Source: Cheilinus undulatus (taxonomy: Eukaryota > Chordata > Actinopteri > Labriformes > Labridae). Taken from it: a stretch of DNA of 64,000 bases. The number at the start of each line of letters is the position of its first letter. The stretch's first letter is position 1. A model generated the notes under the pieces. That model worked only from the letters and a program-made list of their open reading frames with translations. It made no database searches and had not been told where the DNA came from. Shown in pieces: positions 21,401-33,539 of the stretch. Position numbers and translations under genes: made by a program. Location of the stretch: NCBI RefSeq assembly GCF_018320785.1, contig NC_054885.1, positions 3,484,921 through 3,548,920 on the forward strand. Direction: 5' to 3'.

Positions 21401-23400
21401 GGTGGAGCAGTGGTTAAGCGCTGTTGCATCACAGCAAGAAGGTTCCCAGTCAGGGCCTTTCTGTGCAGAGTTTGCATGCTCTCCCCTTGCATGCATGGGT
21501 TCTCTTCGGTACTCCGGCTTCCTCCCACCACCAAAAGACATGCTCGTTGGGTTAATTAGTGACTCTAAATTGGCTGTAGGTGTGAATGTGAACATTCCTT
21601 GGTGTGTTTGTATATGTCAGCCCTGTGATTGACTGGTGACCAGTCCAGGGTGTACCCCACCTCTTGCCCAGTGACAGCTGGGATAGGCTCCAGTCTTCCC
21701 CACAAACCCAAACGGGATAGGCTGTATCGAAAATGGATGGATGGATGCATCCCATCACATTGTACCACATCATTTTGCATCGATTTCAACGTATTCCATT
21801 GATTGCATCGTATCACATTAATAGCATCATTTTGCAGTGATTTTACCGTATGACGTTGATCACATCGTACTGCATTGATCGCATTGCATGGTAAAGCATT
21901 GATCACATCATATCGCATCATATCGCACAGTGATGCATCATTTGCATGGTAACACATTGTAACGCATTGATTGCACTATATAGGATTATATAAGATTGAT
22001 CAGATCATATCACGCTGATTGGATCATATCGCATTAATAGCATTGTTGTATTAATGAAATTGTACTGTATTGATCATATTGTATTGCATTCATCATATCG
22101 CATTGATTGCATTGGAATGCTTTGATCGCATCATAATTATCCTAACACATCCCAGCATATTGCATTGATCACATCGTATTGCATTGTATGGTATTGATCA
22201 CACCATAATATCTCATTTATGGCATTATATCCCTTTGTACAGTGTCACCTGTTTTTATTGTATCATGTCGTATCGTATATCATGTAATGTCACATCATGT
22301 CCTTTTATACCAAATTGTATTGTTTTGTTTGGTTATGATATTGCATGGTGTCGTAACATAACATAGCATATTGTATAGTTTCGCATCATGTACATCATGT
22401 GCATCTAAACGGGCTGGCTCCTCCCTATCTTTATGGCCTTTTAAAAACCCATATTTTATCCCGGACTCTCAGATCCTCTGATCAGTGTCTTCTGACCATC
22501 CCAAGGTCAAGGTTGAAGCTCAGGGGTGACCAAGCCTTCTCAGTAGCTGCGCCAAAGCTCTGGAACGCTCTTCCTCTTCCTGTTAGACTGTCCCCCTTTC
22601 TGCCTTTAAATCAATTGTTTTTAATTTTTACTGTACAGCACTGTGGTCAGCATTTTGTTGTTTTTAAATGTGGTTTATAAATAAATCTGGATTGGATTGG
22701 ATGTACAATTATATTGTATCCTTTCATATGGAACCGTATGGAATCTTATTGCATTGAATCATTATGTTTTTTATTGTATACTTTATATTGCATTCCACTG
22801 TGTCAAATTATATTATATTTTAATGTTTCCTGTTTTTCTGGTATCATATGTTTTGTTATATTGTTTTCTTTCCTATTGTGTAGTTCTGTATCATATCTGA
22901 CAGTTCCCTATCGTACCATATCTAATCATATTGCATTGCACCGTGCTGTATCCTATGGTATATTATCTGTAGTCTCTGCAGCTTTAAGATTCTCTTCAAG
23001 TGGCTGTTGTATTGTCACATTGCTTCTCTGAACTGCAGCTACTGAAGCAAGAGCTTCAAGCAAAATTACTGAGGTAGTTTTCGTGTCAGGCAAGCATGGT
23101 GGCCAATCACAGCAGCTGTGGTCTGCATAGCTTCAACATTCAGTTAGATTAACAGAGGAAATGCTCTTCAGGCCAAAGCATGGACTCAAAACAAACATAT
23201 AAATCGGGCTTAAGGGTGGAAAGTTTGGATACTTACACGCTCCGCTGATACAGCTGATGTTGAGCTGGTTTCAAACAAGACCACAATAAAAAAAGAAAAC
23301 ACCTGTGACAAAAAGACAGTAAATGTGTTACTAAAACATCCTTAACATTCAGAAGCAGATGAAACACAAAGGCAGAAAGGCCAACCTTTAAGGTGATCAT
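18498..23400 (-). CDS. C1q-domain protein with hydrophobic C-terminal tail
   Basis: Exons on the minus strand are 23400-23386, 23302-23237, 21053-21023, 20913-20669 and 18803-18498. All junctions are GT-AG and the phases agree, giving 220 residues. Residues 1 to about 25 (MITLKVFSFFIVVLFETSST and on) are a clear signal peptide. From about residue 38 a C1q/TNF-like domain follows, with ATGMFTAPVDGIYQFVF and the closing ITFSGVLLAS strand typical of cerebellin and C1q-like proteins. There is no collagen stretch. Unusually, about 45 residues follow the domain and end in a hydrophobic run (LLSVVMSLLMCWLLCD), which could be a GPI-attachment signal or a membrane anchor. C1q proteins trimerise outside the cell. 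The ligand is unknown here. The first two small exons are the least certain. No gene name is assigned. Confidence 0.8.
18857..20157 (+). mobile_element. decayed Tc1/mariner transposon in C1q intron
   Basis: The ends are inverted repeats (CAGCCTCAATTCCAAAAAAG left; the degenerate mirror GGAGTTAGGGTTG right), flanked by TA on both sides (18855-18856, 20158-20159). The interior follows a Tc1/mariner transposase: pieces such as VLWSEETT, the region matching SPDLSPIENIW (about 19930-19965) and RQEWDKIPLQKLQQLVSS (about 20028-20080) are recognisable, but the frame is broken in several places. It lies in the last intron of the C1q gene, opposite in orientation. A truncated relative is at 7855-8562. 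Confidence 0.8.
21180..22390 (+). repeat. degenerate ~19 bp satellite
   Basis: Loose tandem units of the type GCATTGATCACATCGTATC run through the first C1q introns. Units vary by substitution and half-unit slips. The array is interrupted by a SINE at 21391-21748 and followed by a LINE tail. Related T-rich sequence continues to about 22950. Confidence 0.75.
21391..21748 (+). mobile_element. tRNA-derived SINE inserted in satellite
   Basis: The head reads GCACGGTGGAGCAGTGGTT (A-box region) with TTGCATCACAGCAAGAAGG. The body includes GACTCTAAATTGGC. The tail is ATGGATGGATGG. It is the same family as the minus-strand copy at 14930-15295. The B-box region is eroded. Confidence 0.75.
22391..22698 (+). 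mobile_element. LINE 3' end (L2/Jockey-like)
   Basis: The frame from 22399 reads the typical C-terminal tail of fish LINEs: NGLAPPYL, RTLRSSDQ, then FSVAAPKLWNALPLPVR. The 3' end carries AATAAATCTGGATTGGATTG, a short terminal tandem as in L2-type elements. It is 5'-truncated and sits in the satellite array. Confidence 0.8.
22950..23230. other. C1q intron 2, remainder
   Basis: No repeat or motif recognised. Confidence 0.5.
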
Positions 23401-23905
23401 CTTCCTGCTAAAAGCCACACAGCAGTGACAACCTCTGCCAGGCTTCTGTGGAAACGTTGCTGTGCCAAGCAAGCAAAGTCCACCTGCTGCTGCTTTGTTA
23501 CAAAATCTGTTTGACTAACTCAAACCAACAAATAAAAAAGGACATAAGATAAAGGCAACAAAGAGGACAGGGTGGAACTAAAGGTGACAGAAGAGACTGT
23601 ACAGTACTAGAAGGTTAGTGGAGTCCATCTTCTCCTCTCAGAGCTCAGATGAGGCTCTGCAAAAGATTCACAGAGAGGAAACTTTATCTTTGAGTTCATG
23701 TGGTTAAAAGAAGGGATTTCTTCTTGTGCATTTTAACTCTATCATGACACGGCTGGTGTGTTGTGATGACCTTATAGAGCGGGCACTGACATGGTGTAAG
23801 GTCACAGGAAGTTGGAATTTGACCTCTGATGGAGAAAAACAATCAGCAGAGACCTTAATGATCAGAATACAGTTCACACAAGGTAAAAGACACCAAATGT
23901 ATATA

Positions 23906-24746
23906 CAGTGCATTAAAAAACATAGAGTATGATGTAAAAAATCATTTTTTTCCTTGTGATTAAATTCAGAAAGTTAAACTTCCATATATTCTAGATTCAT
24001 CTCATACAAAGTGAAATATTTCAAGACTTTTTTTGTTTAATTTAGATTAAATCTTGACAAATAAGACTCCAGAAGACAATCACTGACACCCTCCATGAGC
24101 AGGGTAGGCCACAGAAGGTCAAGGCCCCAGAGTCTGGAGGAGGATCACAGTCCTTCAGGTCTTGAAGTCCAGTGATTTGGGGTGTCATGTCATCTGCTGT
24201 TGGTCCACTGGTCTTTATCAAGTCCAGAGTCTGCGCTGTCAGCCGTCTACCAGGAGATTTTAGAGCCCTTCATGCTTCTGCTGAGAAGCTGTATGGAGAT
24301 GCTGATTTCCTTTTTACCTGCCCACAGTGAAGCCAAGAAACCAGTTTACTGACCCTGGTATTACTGTGTTTGACTGGCCAACTGGTCTGACCTGAACCCC
24401 TGAGAGCACCCCTGGAAGATGAGAGACACTAGACTCAACAATCCAGGTAAACTGAAGGCTGCTATCAGAGCGACCTGGGCTTCATAACACCCCAGCAGGA
24501 TCACAGACTGATCGCCTCCATGACAAGCGCAGAGATGTAGGAATTTGTGCAAAAGGAGCCCCAACTACTAAGTGATAAATGAGAAGAATTTTCCAGAAGG
24601 TCAACATTTCTGTATTACTGAGCTGTAATCATCAAGATTAAAACTAATTGAATGAGATAAATCTAGATTGTATGGAAGTTGAACTTGAATTAAATCACAG
24701 GAAAAATTAACTTTTACATGATGTTCTAACTTTTGAGATGCACTTG
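23906..24746 (+). mobile_element. Tc1/mariner element with ~200 bp inverted ends
   Basis: Flanked by TA (23904-23905 and 24747-24748). The outer roughly 200 bp on each side are inverted copies (CAGTGCAT start, ATGCACTTG end). Between them are decayed transposase pieces: DTLHEQGRPQKV near 24085, a TDPGITVFDWP-like stretch near 24350-24380 and ELKAAIRATW-like codons near 24450-24480. The 841 bp length is shorter than an autonomous element of about 1.3-1.6 kb, so it has an internal deletion as well as broken frames. Confidence 0.8.
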
Positions 24747-24749
24747 TAC

Positions 24750-26640
24750 TTCTGTTTTTACGTTGTTAAATGGACAGCAGGGTGGTAGACTCTGCTGCCT
24801 CTACATTCTCCTGTAAGAAACATATAGAAATAAATGAACACAGTTAATTGCTTTTACTTTCTTAGGCTTTTTTCAATTCAAAAACAAGTTAAATACAAAA
24901 AAAAAAACCCTAAATATGTGAACTGAAGTCGCCTGTCAAGGATGATCTAGCATCAGTCTTTCACGTGTCTGACTTTGACCTCCGTCTCTGTATCACGCAC
25001 AAATCTAATAATTGTGTCCAGTCTGGCTGTAACCATCCTGACATGTGACCTGGATGAGATCGTTTCTCTCTTACTCTTAGCGCAGCTGTAATCCTGAACA
25101 TATGGTCCTCATAATAAAAGACCCTTTCTCTTCTGATGACTGTGAGTTTGACCGTGAAGCTCAGTGTTTTGTTTGGAACACAGAGAAGACGAGACAGAGA
25201 GAGAGATGTGAAAGCAAAAGTAATGCCCTGCTGTAGACCCACTAGACCTCCTTTATGAGAAATCTTAAAGCAGATTTAAGGGAATTTTCAAACATCCAAA
25301 TGTATTTTGATAGAAATGCTGCAGTTTGGATCCTAAATGGATAAAAACAGATTATTTCATCTGAGAATGTGTACATTTTGGTTGTTTTTGGAGAAATTGA
25401 CAAATAATTATGGGGAAAGCAGCTTTGTTACCTAATTAAGGTGAGCTAAATAAGCAGACATCTGTAGAAAACACTAAATTCATGTGGTACAGCAACAAAA
25501 GAAGATAAAATGTCACATAAACGCTGCAGAGTCTCTAATACAGTAAAGTTTTCACTCCCTTGGATGTTTAACCCTTTTTTGATTTTCTAAATCAATCATG
25601 ATCAGTATAGTTTGGAACTGTGATTTCAGTTAGCGTTTAAAATGCAGGTATTAACATCGGCGAGTACACGAGTTTATGCGTCGATCCGATACTGTTTGGT
25701 TTAACTTTCTATTTGTTTTGTTTAGCCATGCTAACTGTTAGTGCCATAAACTGGCTTCTTCGCTTCGAAAACAGGCCATGCACGGGCTACCATTTTTTTA
25801 GAGCAACGAAGAAGCCACCGTTTTCAAAAATACCCACCAGCATCTGGACTACCTGTTTATTTGTGAAGTTTATTCCAGCAGAGGTAGCACAGTCAGGCCA
25901 TAGGGTTGATATATTTAGTCTTGATATGATGACATGCATATATTATATTACACGCTAAGCAGGATTTGACTCAGATTGTACAGGATGGAGTCTTAAAAAG
26001 CTTCACATGTTGTTACTTATCTCCAAAAATGCAGGCGAACATCTGTTAACTGTCTAAATCATAAAGAAATAAGAGGGAAAGTGATGTAGCCAAGGATTGG
26101 TTGTAGTTCAGACGCTGTGAGGAGTTTACCTGCGGTTTCTATTGTATTTATTTCCTTCCTACACACTCGTCTCATGGAATAAATAAAGCTTTTAAACTTT
26201 TTTAATGCTATCAATCATTAAAATGACAGATATTTAAAATTATACAAACAGATGGTATCAAAAAGAATCACACTTTTGCACAAACAGCAAAGAATACAAT
26301 AATTTCCTTGAAATGGTTTTTCCTTCTTTTTCCAAAATATCAAAATATATATGGTCTCTGTGTTTTGGGATTTATGTCTCTGGATTAAATGTAAGAATAT
26401 GTGAAATTATTGTGGATTTGATTTCCATTTAAAGAGAAAAATCAGGGGTGTTAGTGGCCTAGTGGTTAGTTTCTGAGACTATATTCCTCAGATCTTTTCT
26501 GTTTTCTCTTTCCCAGTTTCTGGGATTCATTGTCTGACACTAAAATAAAGTCTTTAAAATCCCCAGACATCCTCCTGAGAGCCTGCATGCACATATGAAG
26601 ACCCTGTTATAGTCTGACTTTCCTTTGTCACAGTAACAAA
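24750..26640. other. intergenic, nothing firm
   Basis: AT-rich DNA. Two GAAGAAGCC/GGCTTCTTC-type inverted blocks near 25755-25815 suggest a small MITE, unconfirmed. No gene seen. Confidence 0.4.
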
Positions 26641-27210
26641 TTCTGCTTCTATGATTTTTGGAATCATAGTCCAATATTTTCCAAAAGGTTTGAGTAGTTT
26701 TCTTAAAATGTCTGAAGAATTCACTTTGATTTTTCGGGATTTTTTAAATTATATTTTGGGAATACTTTTGTATTTTTTTGGAGGGTTTGAAGTTTTTTTC
26801 TTTTTTTTTTTTGCATGGAGCAGTGTGCAAATTAATTTTTAGGTACTTTCATGGGGATATGGGCATTTTATTTATTTATTTAAATTTTTGGTGAATTTGA
26901 CAGAAAATTTGGTTGGGGAATTTCCTTCAAATTTTCTTTATTTTTTTTTCAAAATTCTAGGGGATTTGTTTGGATTTTTGGGAATTTTTAAATTTGGGGG
27001 AATTTAATTAAAAAGTTTGGTTGGAATTTGCTTGACATCTTTCAGGAATTATCATGAAAATTTTATTTAAAAATTTAACGTTAATCTTTTGCCTTTGAAG
27101 AAGATTTTACTGAAAGGTTTGAGGATATTTGGGGACATTTTTTGGTATTTTCAAAGAGTTTTTTAAATTTTCACAGACATTTTTTGTAATGTCTTAGACA
27201 TTTAAGATAT
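26640..27210 (+). repeat. degenerate AT-rich repeat (GGAATTTTT-type)
   Basis: Irregular repeats of GGGAATTTTC/AAATTTTTGG run here. The same motifs in reverse complement make up much of 37190-39260. Confidence 0.55.
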
Positions 27211-27222
27211 ATATATTTGTTT

Positions 27223-27270
27223 GTATGTGTGTGTGTGTGTGGTGGTGGTGGTGGGGGTGGGGGTGGGGGT
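27223..27270 (+). repeat. (GT)n/(GGT)n/(GGGGGT)n microsatellite
   Basis: GT dinucleotides pass into GGT and then three GGGGGT units. The G-runs could form a quadruplex with the adjacent GG. Confidence 0.85.
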
Positions 27271-27274
27271 CTGT

Positions 27275-28160
27275 TGTGGGAATCTGTTATTATTCTAAAG
27301 GGAATTTTCCAAGACCTCCTAAACTTTTAGTGGAAATTTTGATCATATCATCATCAGAAAAATGACCCCATTTGTCTCTTAATGACTCCGTTACTGACTG
27401 AACAGCCCCCTACCAAGTGGCCATACTTAAAATGTAGAAAAATTAGAATAAAGAAATTCATATGAATACATATTTTTTTGTACAGTAAGATAAGCCAGTT
27501 GTCCTCATATAAAACATTTTTTTGGGTGAAAACTACTTCCTGTTTAAAGACCAGGCTTTGGTTTTATACTTGTCAGGTCCTTCTGATCCCGAATAAGTGG
27601 GAAAAACTAGAAAATGCATTTCTAAAAGAAGTTTCGGTCTCAGGAGGATGTAAAGTTTGAAAAATAAAATTGAAATAGAACATGATTTTCAGAGCATTTT
27701 TAAATGTCTGCTCATCTTATTTTCTCTTTGAAAAGGAAACAACTTGAATCATAACCCTGATTCATATTCAATTCTTATATTTTGAAATAAATAAATAAAA
27801 ATTAGTAAATAGAATAACCACTGAATGACCATTTTGGAGCTGTAAATGTATTAACCAGAAGATCGATGGACCATAAGCACAGTTAATGTCTTAAAATGTG
27901 CAGAAAATCTGCTGCAAAGTGGGAAAAGGAGCAACAACTTAAACCACACGTCAGCCTTCTTTGAGTCTTTTGGCGTACAGAGCATTGTCATGCCTGTTTG
28001 AGCATCACTGGAAAGGTAAGAAATGGCCCAATCATGGCGGCGATATTGTCTGCAGAATCCCTCCTTGTTACTATAGGAGCCTGTGAGGTCAGCTCCAACT
28101 CTCCACACAGACTTTTTTACTTTTTCCGTTGTTTTTTGGGTTTTTTGGTAAATATTGAGG
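27275..28160. other. 3' flank of the LRR gene
   Basis: No gene seen. Part is probably the 3' UTR of the minus-strand LRR gene. No single polyadenylation signal stands out. Confidence 0.4.
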
Positions 28161-28163
28161 TCT

Positions 28164-31100
28164 CTAAGTTTGTGCCTGTGACTCAGTGTCCCAGTTCTTC
28201 CCTCGGTTCCTCTTCCTGTTCCTCTCTGCCATCACCATCGCCGCCACCACAGTGACCAGCACAGTGACGGTGATGACGAGTACGGTGGCGGTTTCTGCCA
28301 CACAGAGCTGGCTGTCCACCCAGGCCAGAGAAGCCCCCGCTAACTGCTGCGGGTCCTTACACGTCACGTTACGGTAGTCATCGATGTGGAGGTGTCGCAC
28401 GTGTAAGATCTTACTGAAGACTCGGTGCAGCTCGCAGTCACAGCTCCACGGGTTACCTGAGGGGAGAGACAACACAGGTAAGGTCCTTCTGTGTAAAACT
28501 AGCATTTAAAATATCAAGGGAGAAATGTCTGGTGTTGTTGTCGAGTCTCACAAGTATGGGTGAAAGTTAGTAATAGGACTGAGACTTAAGTCCTCTCTGT
28601 TTTACAGTCTGAATGTAACACAAAGGAGACGTTAACATCTACATGATGAAGCTCTCAGGGGTCGTCTCTGAGCTCAAAGCTGGATATTTGCTTCTCAAGT
28701 TTCTGGTCGGCTTACATACAACGATATCACAAGGATAAGGAAATATAATACAGAAAAATAATACTCAAATCCACAAAGCCAAACGAGATAAAATCACAAG
28801 GATTTAACAGAGCCATGCGTGCAAATCAAACAGCTATGCAATCATTATATTCTGCAGCATTTTCACAGCACTGGCATGCAACATTTCTTCAAGCTGAGGG
28901 AAAAAATGATGAGCTCTGTCTTACACTGTTCATGCTTAAATCATGGCTTTCTCATGAAAGTATGCAAACCTGCATGCACAAACAGAGAAATGTTGCACCG
29001 TTTTGTCAAAAAGTAAAAAAAAAGATCACGAATGCATGCTTGCTTCATTTGCACGCATGGCTTCTCTACTTCCTGATTCATTTGCACATGCAGATTTGTG
29101 AGCATTTTGCTGCCATAGACTCCAGTATTTTAGATAGACGACAAAAGAAGCCTAAAGTTGTGGCTCCCCGAGGTGACATAGCAGACTGGCCGTTTCAGAC
29201 TGGGTGGATGGTGGTACTCATTTCAGCTAGCACGTTTACAAATGAGAGTTTCCAGCCTGCCACATCTCATACACTTGGTATGCATGTCTAACATACGGCA
29301 AGTCTGGAGATTGAAGGGTTTGCCTACTTTTTTTTTGCAAGCTGTGCGTGTCTCTCGGCCAAAACAGACACTAAAAGGACAAACAGGCGGCCATATTTAT
29401 GCTCTTTTTACATACATGCATGTTAACATCAGTAGAATATGTCTGCAGTGTGTTTGATGATGACCCCGATGAAGGCTAAAACTTCAGCTGTTACTGGAAC
29501 GTTTGAGCTTTTCAAAATAAAAGCCTGGTTTGGCATGTCTGTGGAGAAACCCTCCTTGTTTTTGCAGAAAACGTAATTCTGTAATTTTACTGACTCAAGT
29601 CACTTGTAGGGGATTTATTTGAGTAAACTTTTAAAGAAAGACAGAGCTGTGACAGAAGAGAGACTAAGCCAGCACAGAAGCGGTAGCAGACACGTGCTAC
29701 AGCTGCATGCAGCAAATGCGCACCCAGTCTGAAGCAAATTGGGGTCGTCCTACTTCATATTATGGTTCTTATTTGCCTTACCAGGCCAGATCTGCTTGAC
29801 TACATCTCAAAGGGAGGATGACTAAAAACATCTGCCAAAGCAGGTAAAATAAAAGCTTCTAGAGCACAGTAAATGAAATAAAGGTCATGATACTGTCTAT
29901 TCAGCAACTGTTAATGTTAATTTGAGATTAAATGGGGTAATGTAAGTTTTATGAGCAGAGACCTGCCAGCTGGATGTGTGTAGCTGTGGTATGGAGGCTG
30001 ATGAAGGTCTTAAACTTGAGGTGATGAAGGTTATTTCCCTCCAGGACGAGGACGGCGAGGCTGTAGAGAGGAGCCAGAGCGTCGCTGTCGATCTGAGAGA
30101 TGTTGTTGTTCCCCAGCTGGAGCATCTACAGACAGACAGGCAGACGGACGGTCAGACAGACAAGCCAGCTTACTCTAATCAATAAGAGTCACTGAACAGT
30201 CACCTCCAGTCCAGGCAGCATATCCAGACTCCCATGCTGCACCACGGTCAGTCTGTTGTGGTTAATGTAGAGCTGTCGGAGCCTGGAGAGGCCCCTGAAC
30301 ACGCCGGGGCCGATCGACGTCAGCTGGTTGTGACTGAGGTCCAGTTTCTCCATGTTGTCCAGATACTCAAAGCTGACAGAAGGAACAAAGGAATATTAAA
30401 ATTCTAACGTTAAACTGTTAAAGGTGTGTAGAGCTAGTGTGTCATATATTTATCTAGTTCTTCTACTGTGACGTTTGACAGTGTTGAAAAGAACCAAAAC
30501 TTGAAAAGGTGCATCTATTTCATAAAACAGCTGGGTGAGGACTTATTGATACACTGTGATGTACAATTCAGAGATATGCAGATGTAAATGGTGCTACGGG
30601 TCAACATTAATTATGCTCCTGTTGGACTTCAAACCCCCAATCTCCTGTTTCTAAGTCAGCGATGTAAACCGCTGAGCTATCCAGGCCAAATCCCTTAAAA
30701 TGCATGCAAACTCTCGCAGTCTTTCCAAATCTTTCCCCAAAGGGAGGCAAAACTTCTACCTCAGCTAAATCAGGTAGCGTGCATGTGCAGAATGTGCAGA
30801 AGTTTAACTTGTTGGTGGATAAAACTCAAGCTGATGCCAGTCAGGAAAAGTGCAAAAACATCTTCTCTTCCAAGAGAAGCTTTCAGTGTAGCTCTTTATT
30901 TTATAAAGAAGTGTGGTCCAGTTCTGATAAAACTGCTGCTACATCATAGCTACATCCAAGCTAATTGCTACATTTGCGGCAGCCATCACTATCTGCTCCC
31001 AGTACAACTAAACCCTGCCTGAGATACTGCCTTTGTTTTAGACTGAAGCTTTGCAAGATGGATCTGCTTCATGACATACAGGATTCTGGAAAGTAAGTGA

Positions 31101-32963
31101 GAAATGACTGATATCATTGGCTGTTATTGCTGCTGTGTAATGTTTTATGTTCCAATGAATACATTTATTAAAAAAAAATCTAGAAATGAAAATAAAATAT
31201 ACTAAAATAACCAGTGAGTATTATGTTCATTTGACTGAAAAGCAGATTAATTTGGATTTGGAATTAACCCTTAGAGCTCAAGTGGCACAAATCCGTGTCG
31301 CAGGCACACCCTTTGAAAAATCTACAAAAGATTTTTAAGAAGATTGATCCAGGATGTGAGGGAACGACATGAAAACATCCTTCAAAATAAAAGCACCTCA
31401 TAACAGCCAAGGACAGGACAAAAGAGGGAGGCTTGAGGAATAGCACAAATGAATCTAACTGTAAAAAGTGCATGGACTTTTTCTTTGTATATCTGTAGAT
31501 ATTAAAAAAAAAAAAGAGAGATTTATCATAAAATGTTTATTTTTTTCACTTTTTTGTCTCCAAGAGATGAAGGAGCAAGTCTATGCAAAGAAAATGCTTA
31601 CTCACTATTGTTTACTGTGTTATATATAAAAATCTCTGAGTTTCAAATTCTGATTGTTTTTTCTTTTGTCTTTAGAGTCCTATAATTTTTTTCAAAAATC
31701 AAGTGGCATCACGGTAGTAGAGATATTTTTAAAGCCCACGTTGTCCTGAAAAAAAGGGATGTATAGAGATTGACGGTGCACCACAGTGTTGATGTTTCAC
31801 AAGCTTTTTTGAGACAAAAAATCCAGATTAGACATGATGGTAAAAAACTGCTGAGAGCTCTGAGAGTTAAAGTAATGTGGCCTTCTCAGAAACCAAAGTT
31901 GCCCAACCCTGATCCACATGGATTGCTGTTATTAATCATCTACATGCAGGCATCAAAAAGTGTTATAATAGATGTCATCTTGATTAATGCAAGACTAATA
32001 TTTGCTTCATTTTTAGCTCCATTTTGGTCTCCACCAACACCAATACTTAGCAGTGCGTCAAGCTAGTCCTGCCCTTTGAAGGACCGTCTTTCGGTGGTTT
32101 GACATTTCTCATTAGGACTGCAGAGAACAATCCGTATTAGTCCCCTAAGCACTGAAAGTAGTGTACCTGTATCCAGAGATGTGGTGGAGGTCATTGTGCT
32201 CCAGTCTGAGCTCCCTGACAGCAGACAGACTTATGGAGAAGTCCACTGGTAGAGACCTTAACTGGTTCCAACTCAGATCCAGTTTCTCCAGGAAGGACAA
32301 GGAGAAAAATGCCTGCAGAAAGAGAAATATTTTAATTCAAGATGCCAAAACCCTTTTTATCTTTCATTTTTTGTCCCTTAAACAGACACTTAAAGACTGA
32401 TTGGATAGGGTGCAATTTGCTTCAGAGTTTGCCTTATGTGCAAAGCACTGTGCAGATGGTATCAGTAGATTTTAAGGGTAAGGCCAACCCGAGCGCTCAG
32501 TTTATCTCCAGGCAAACAGAAAGTGAAGTGAAGCCAGCGTTTTTGTGGTGACCGCCATCGTTGCGCTTCTATGGGTGCTGTCAGCGAGACTACGTCCATA
32601 ACATTTATCCTGTTTACTTAACGATCTTTTAAAGGCTCCTGTGTAAACCCTCCATATTTTCATTCCTACCTGCGGTTGTACTTCTCTAATCTGGCTGTTG
32701 GTCAGCACCAGCACCCGCAGCGACCACAGTCCAGTAAACGCTCGGGTCCCGATCACGCTGAGGTTATTTCCTCCCAGCTCCAGCAGCCATGTGCCGTGTG
32801 GAAGACCCCTGGGAACGTGTTCGAACCCGCGGCTGTGGCAGTCCACCAGGTCGGCGTGCTCGTAGCAAGTGCACCTGAAGGGGCAGGACCGTGAGGCCTC
32901 GACGGATGGGAGAAGGGATGGGAGGTGAAGAAAGGCGAGAAGGGGAAGGAGAAGGAGACCCAT
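28164..32963 (-). CDS. leucine-rich-repeat single-pass membrane protein
   Basis: Five coding exons on the minus strand: 32963-32670, 32312-32167, 30372-30204, 30125-29963 and 28456-28164. All have GT-AG introns and matching phases, giving 354 residues. The order is: signal peptide (about 1-24, MGLLLLPLLAFLHLPSLLPS), N-terminal cysteine cap (CPFRCTC, about 27-42), roughly seven leucine-rich repeats (about 57-250, e.g. LEKLDLSWNQL and MEKLDLSHNQL), C-terminal cap starting NPWSCDC (about 259-308), membrane segment (about 314-334) and a short basic tail (RNRKRNRGK). It is a type I surface protein, probably for protein-protein contact. The plan resembles small LRR membrane proteins such as the BK-channel gamma group, but the exon structure differs, so no name is given. 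The ATG has a strong context (GCCATGGG). A short upstream frame precedes it. Confidence 0.88.
28810..29300 (+). other. unassigned block with 158-codon frame, LRR intron
   Basis: An open frame of 158 codons (28815-29291) lies in the last LRR intron, antisense to the gene. GCATGC and TTTGCAC words recur, suggesting a dispersed repeat rather than a gene. No domain recognised. Confidence 0.3.
30540..30690 (-). mobile_element. tRNA-derived SINE (candidate)
   Basis: On the minus strand the start reads GGCCTGGATAGCTCAGCGG (A-box region), and about 40 bp later GGGGGTTTGAAGTCC (B-box region), a tRNA-like head. The body beyond is short and unfamiliar. It lies in an LRR intron. Confidence 0.5.
31000..32160. 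other. LRR intron, nothing firm
   Basis: AT-rich intron sequence. No element with clear ends. Confidence 0.4.
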
Positions 32964-33044
32964 GGCAGCCTGTTCAGAGAGTTTGAAGCGTGGAAATTTG
33001 GATGAAGATGGGTGGTTTAGCTCTGCTGCTCTTCTTCAGTGGCA

Positions 33045-33047
33045 TCT
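33045..33047 (-). other. splice acceptor of LRR coding exon and upstream short frame
   Basis: On the minus strand TCTTCCAG ends at 33046, so the first coding exon begins at 33045. It starts at once with an ATG opening a 23-codon upstream frame that stops 10 bases before the main ATG. Such a frame could reduce translation of the LRR protein. This is inferred. Confidence 0.55.
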
Positions 33048-33539
33048 GGAAGACAAATCACAGAGATTAAGTTTAGTCAGTAGTGTGGTTTCTCGGTTCT
33101 CAGTTTGTGTTTTTTGTGTCTTTGGTCTGCAGCAACTCATATTGCTGTGTCTTTCAGCAGTTGTTTCAGAGTGGGTAAGGCAGATTTTGAGGGCTCAAAC
33201 ATCAAAACACTACGCTTTAAGAGCAGGCAAGCCCTCAACACACAGGATGGAAACCAAATCCTGATGCATGTCTTCCCCCTACTCTCTCCTGTCTCTCTTC
33301 AGTGTTAATGTCTATTACAAGCAAAAAGGCCAAAAATAATCTAAATAAACTGAAAATAAGACCAAAGCTCAGGACGTAAAGAAAACTTTCAGGGATGAGG
33401 AGACGTGGCCATCTCTCTCCTCTGCTCTCTATCTGTGAGAGCGGCAGTGCTGCAGACGTTGTACCAGACTATTATGAGGGAGCTGATTTACTGGTGGATC
33501 TTTGCTCCAACCCTCACCTATTGTCATGATCTGATTGCG

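Noticed and set aside
26450-26510. tRNA-like A-box (GTGGCCTAGTGGTTAG)
   Set aside because: No B-box at the right distance, so neither a tRNA nor a SINE is called.
27241-27270. Strong G-quadruplex
   Set aside because: Only three runs of five G are present. A fourth run would have to use a GG pair, so it is just mentioned with the microsatellite.
28815-29291. 158-codon frame in the LRR intron
   Set aside because: No domain, antisense to the host gene, and built on recurring GCATGC words. More likely a dispersed repeat.
30600-30690. Possible tRNA gene on the minus strand
   Set aside because: The A- and B-box regions are present, but I could not pair the anticodon and acceptor stems. Listed as a SINE candidate instead.
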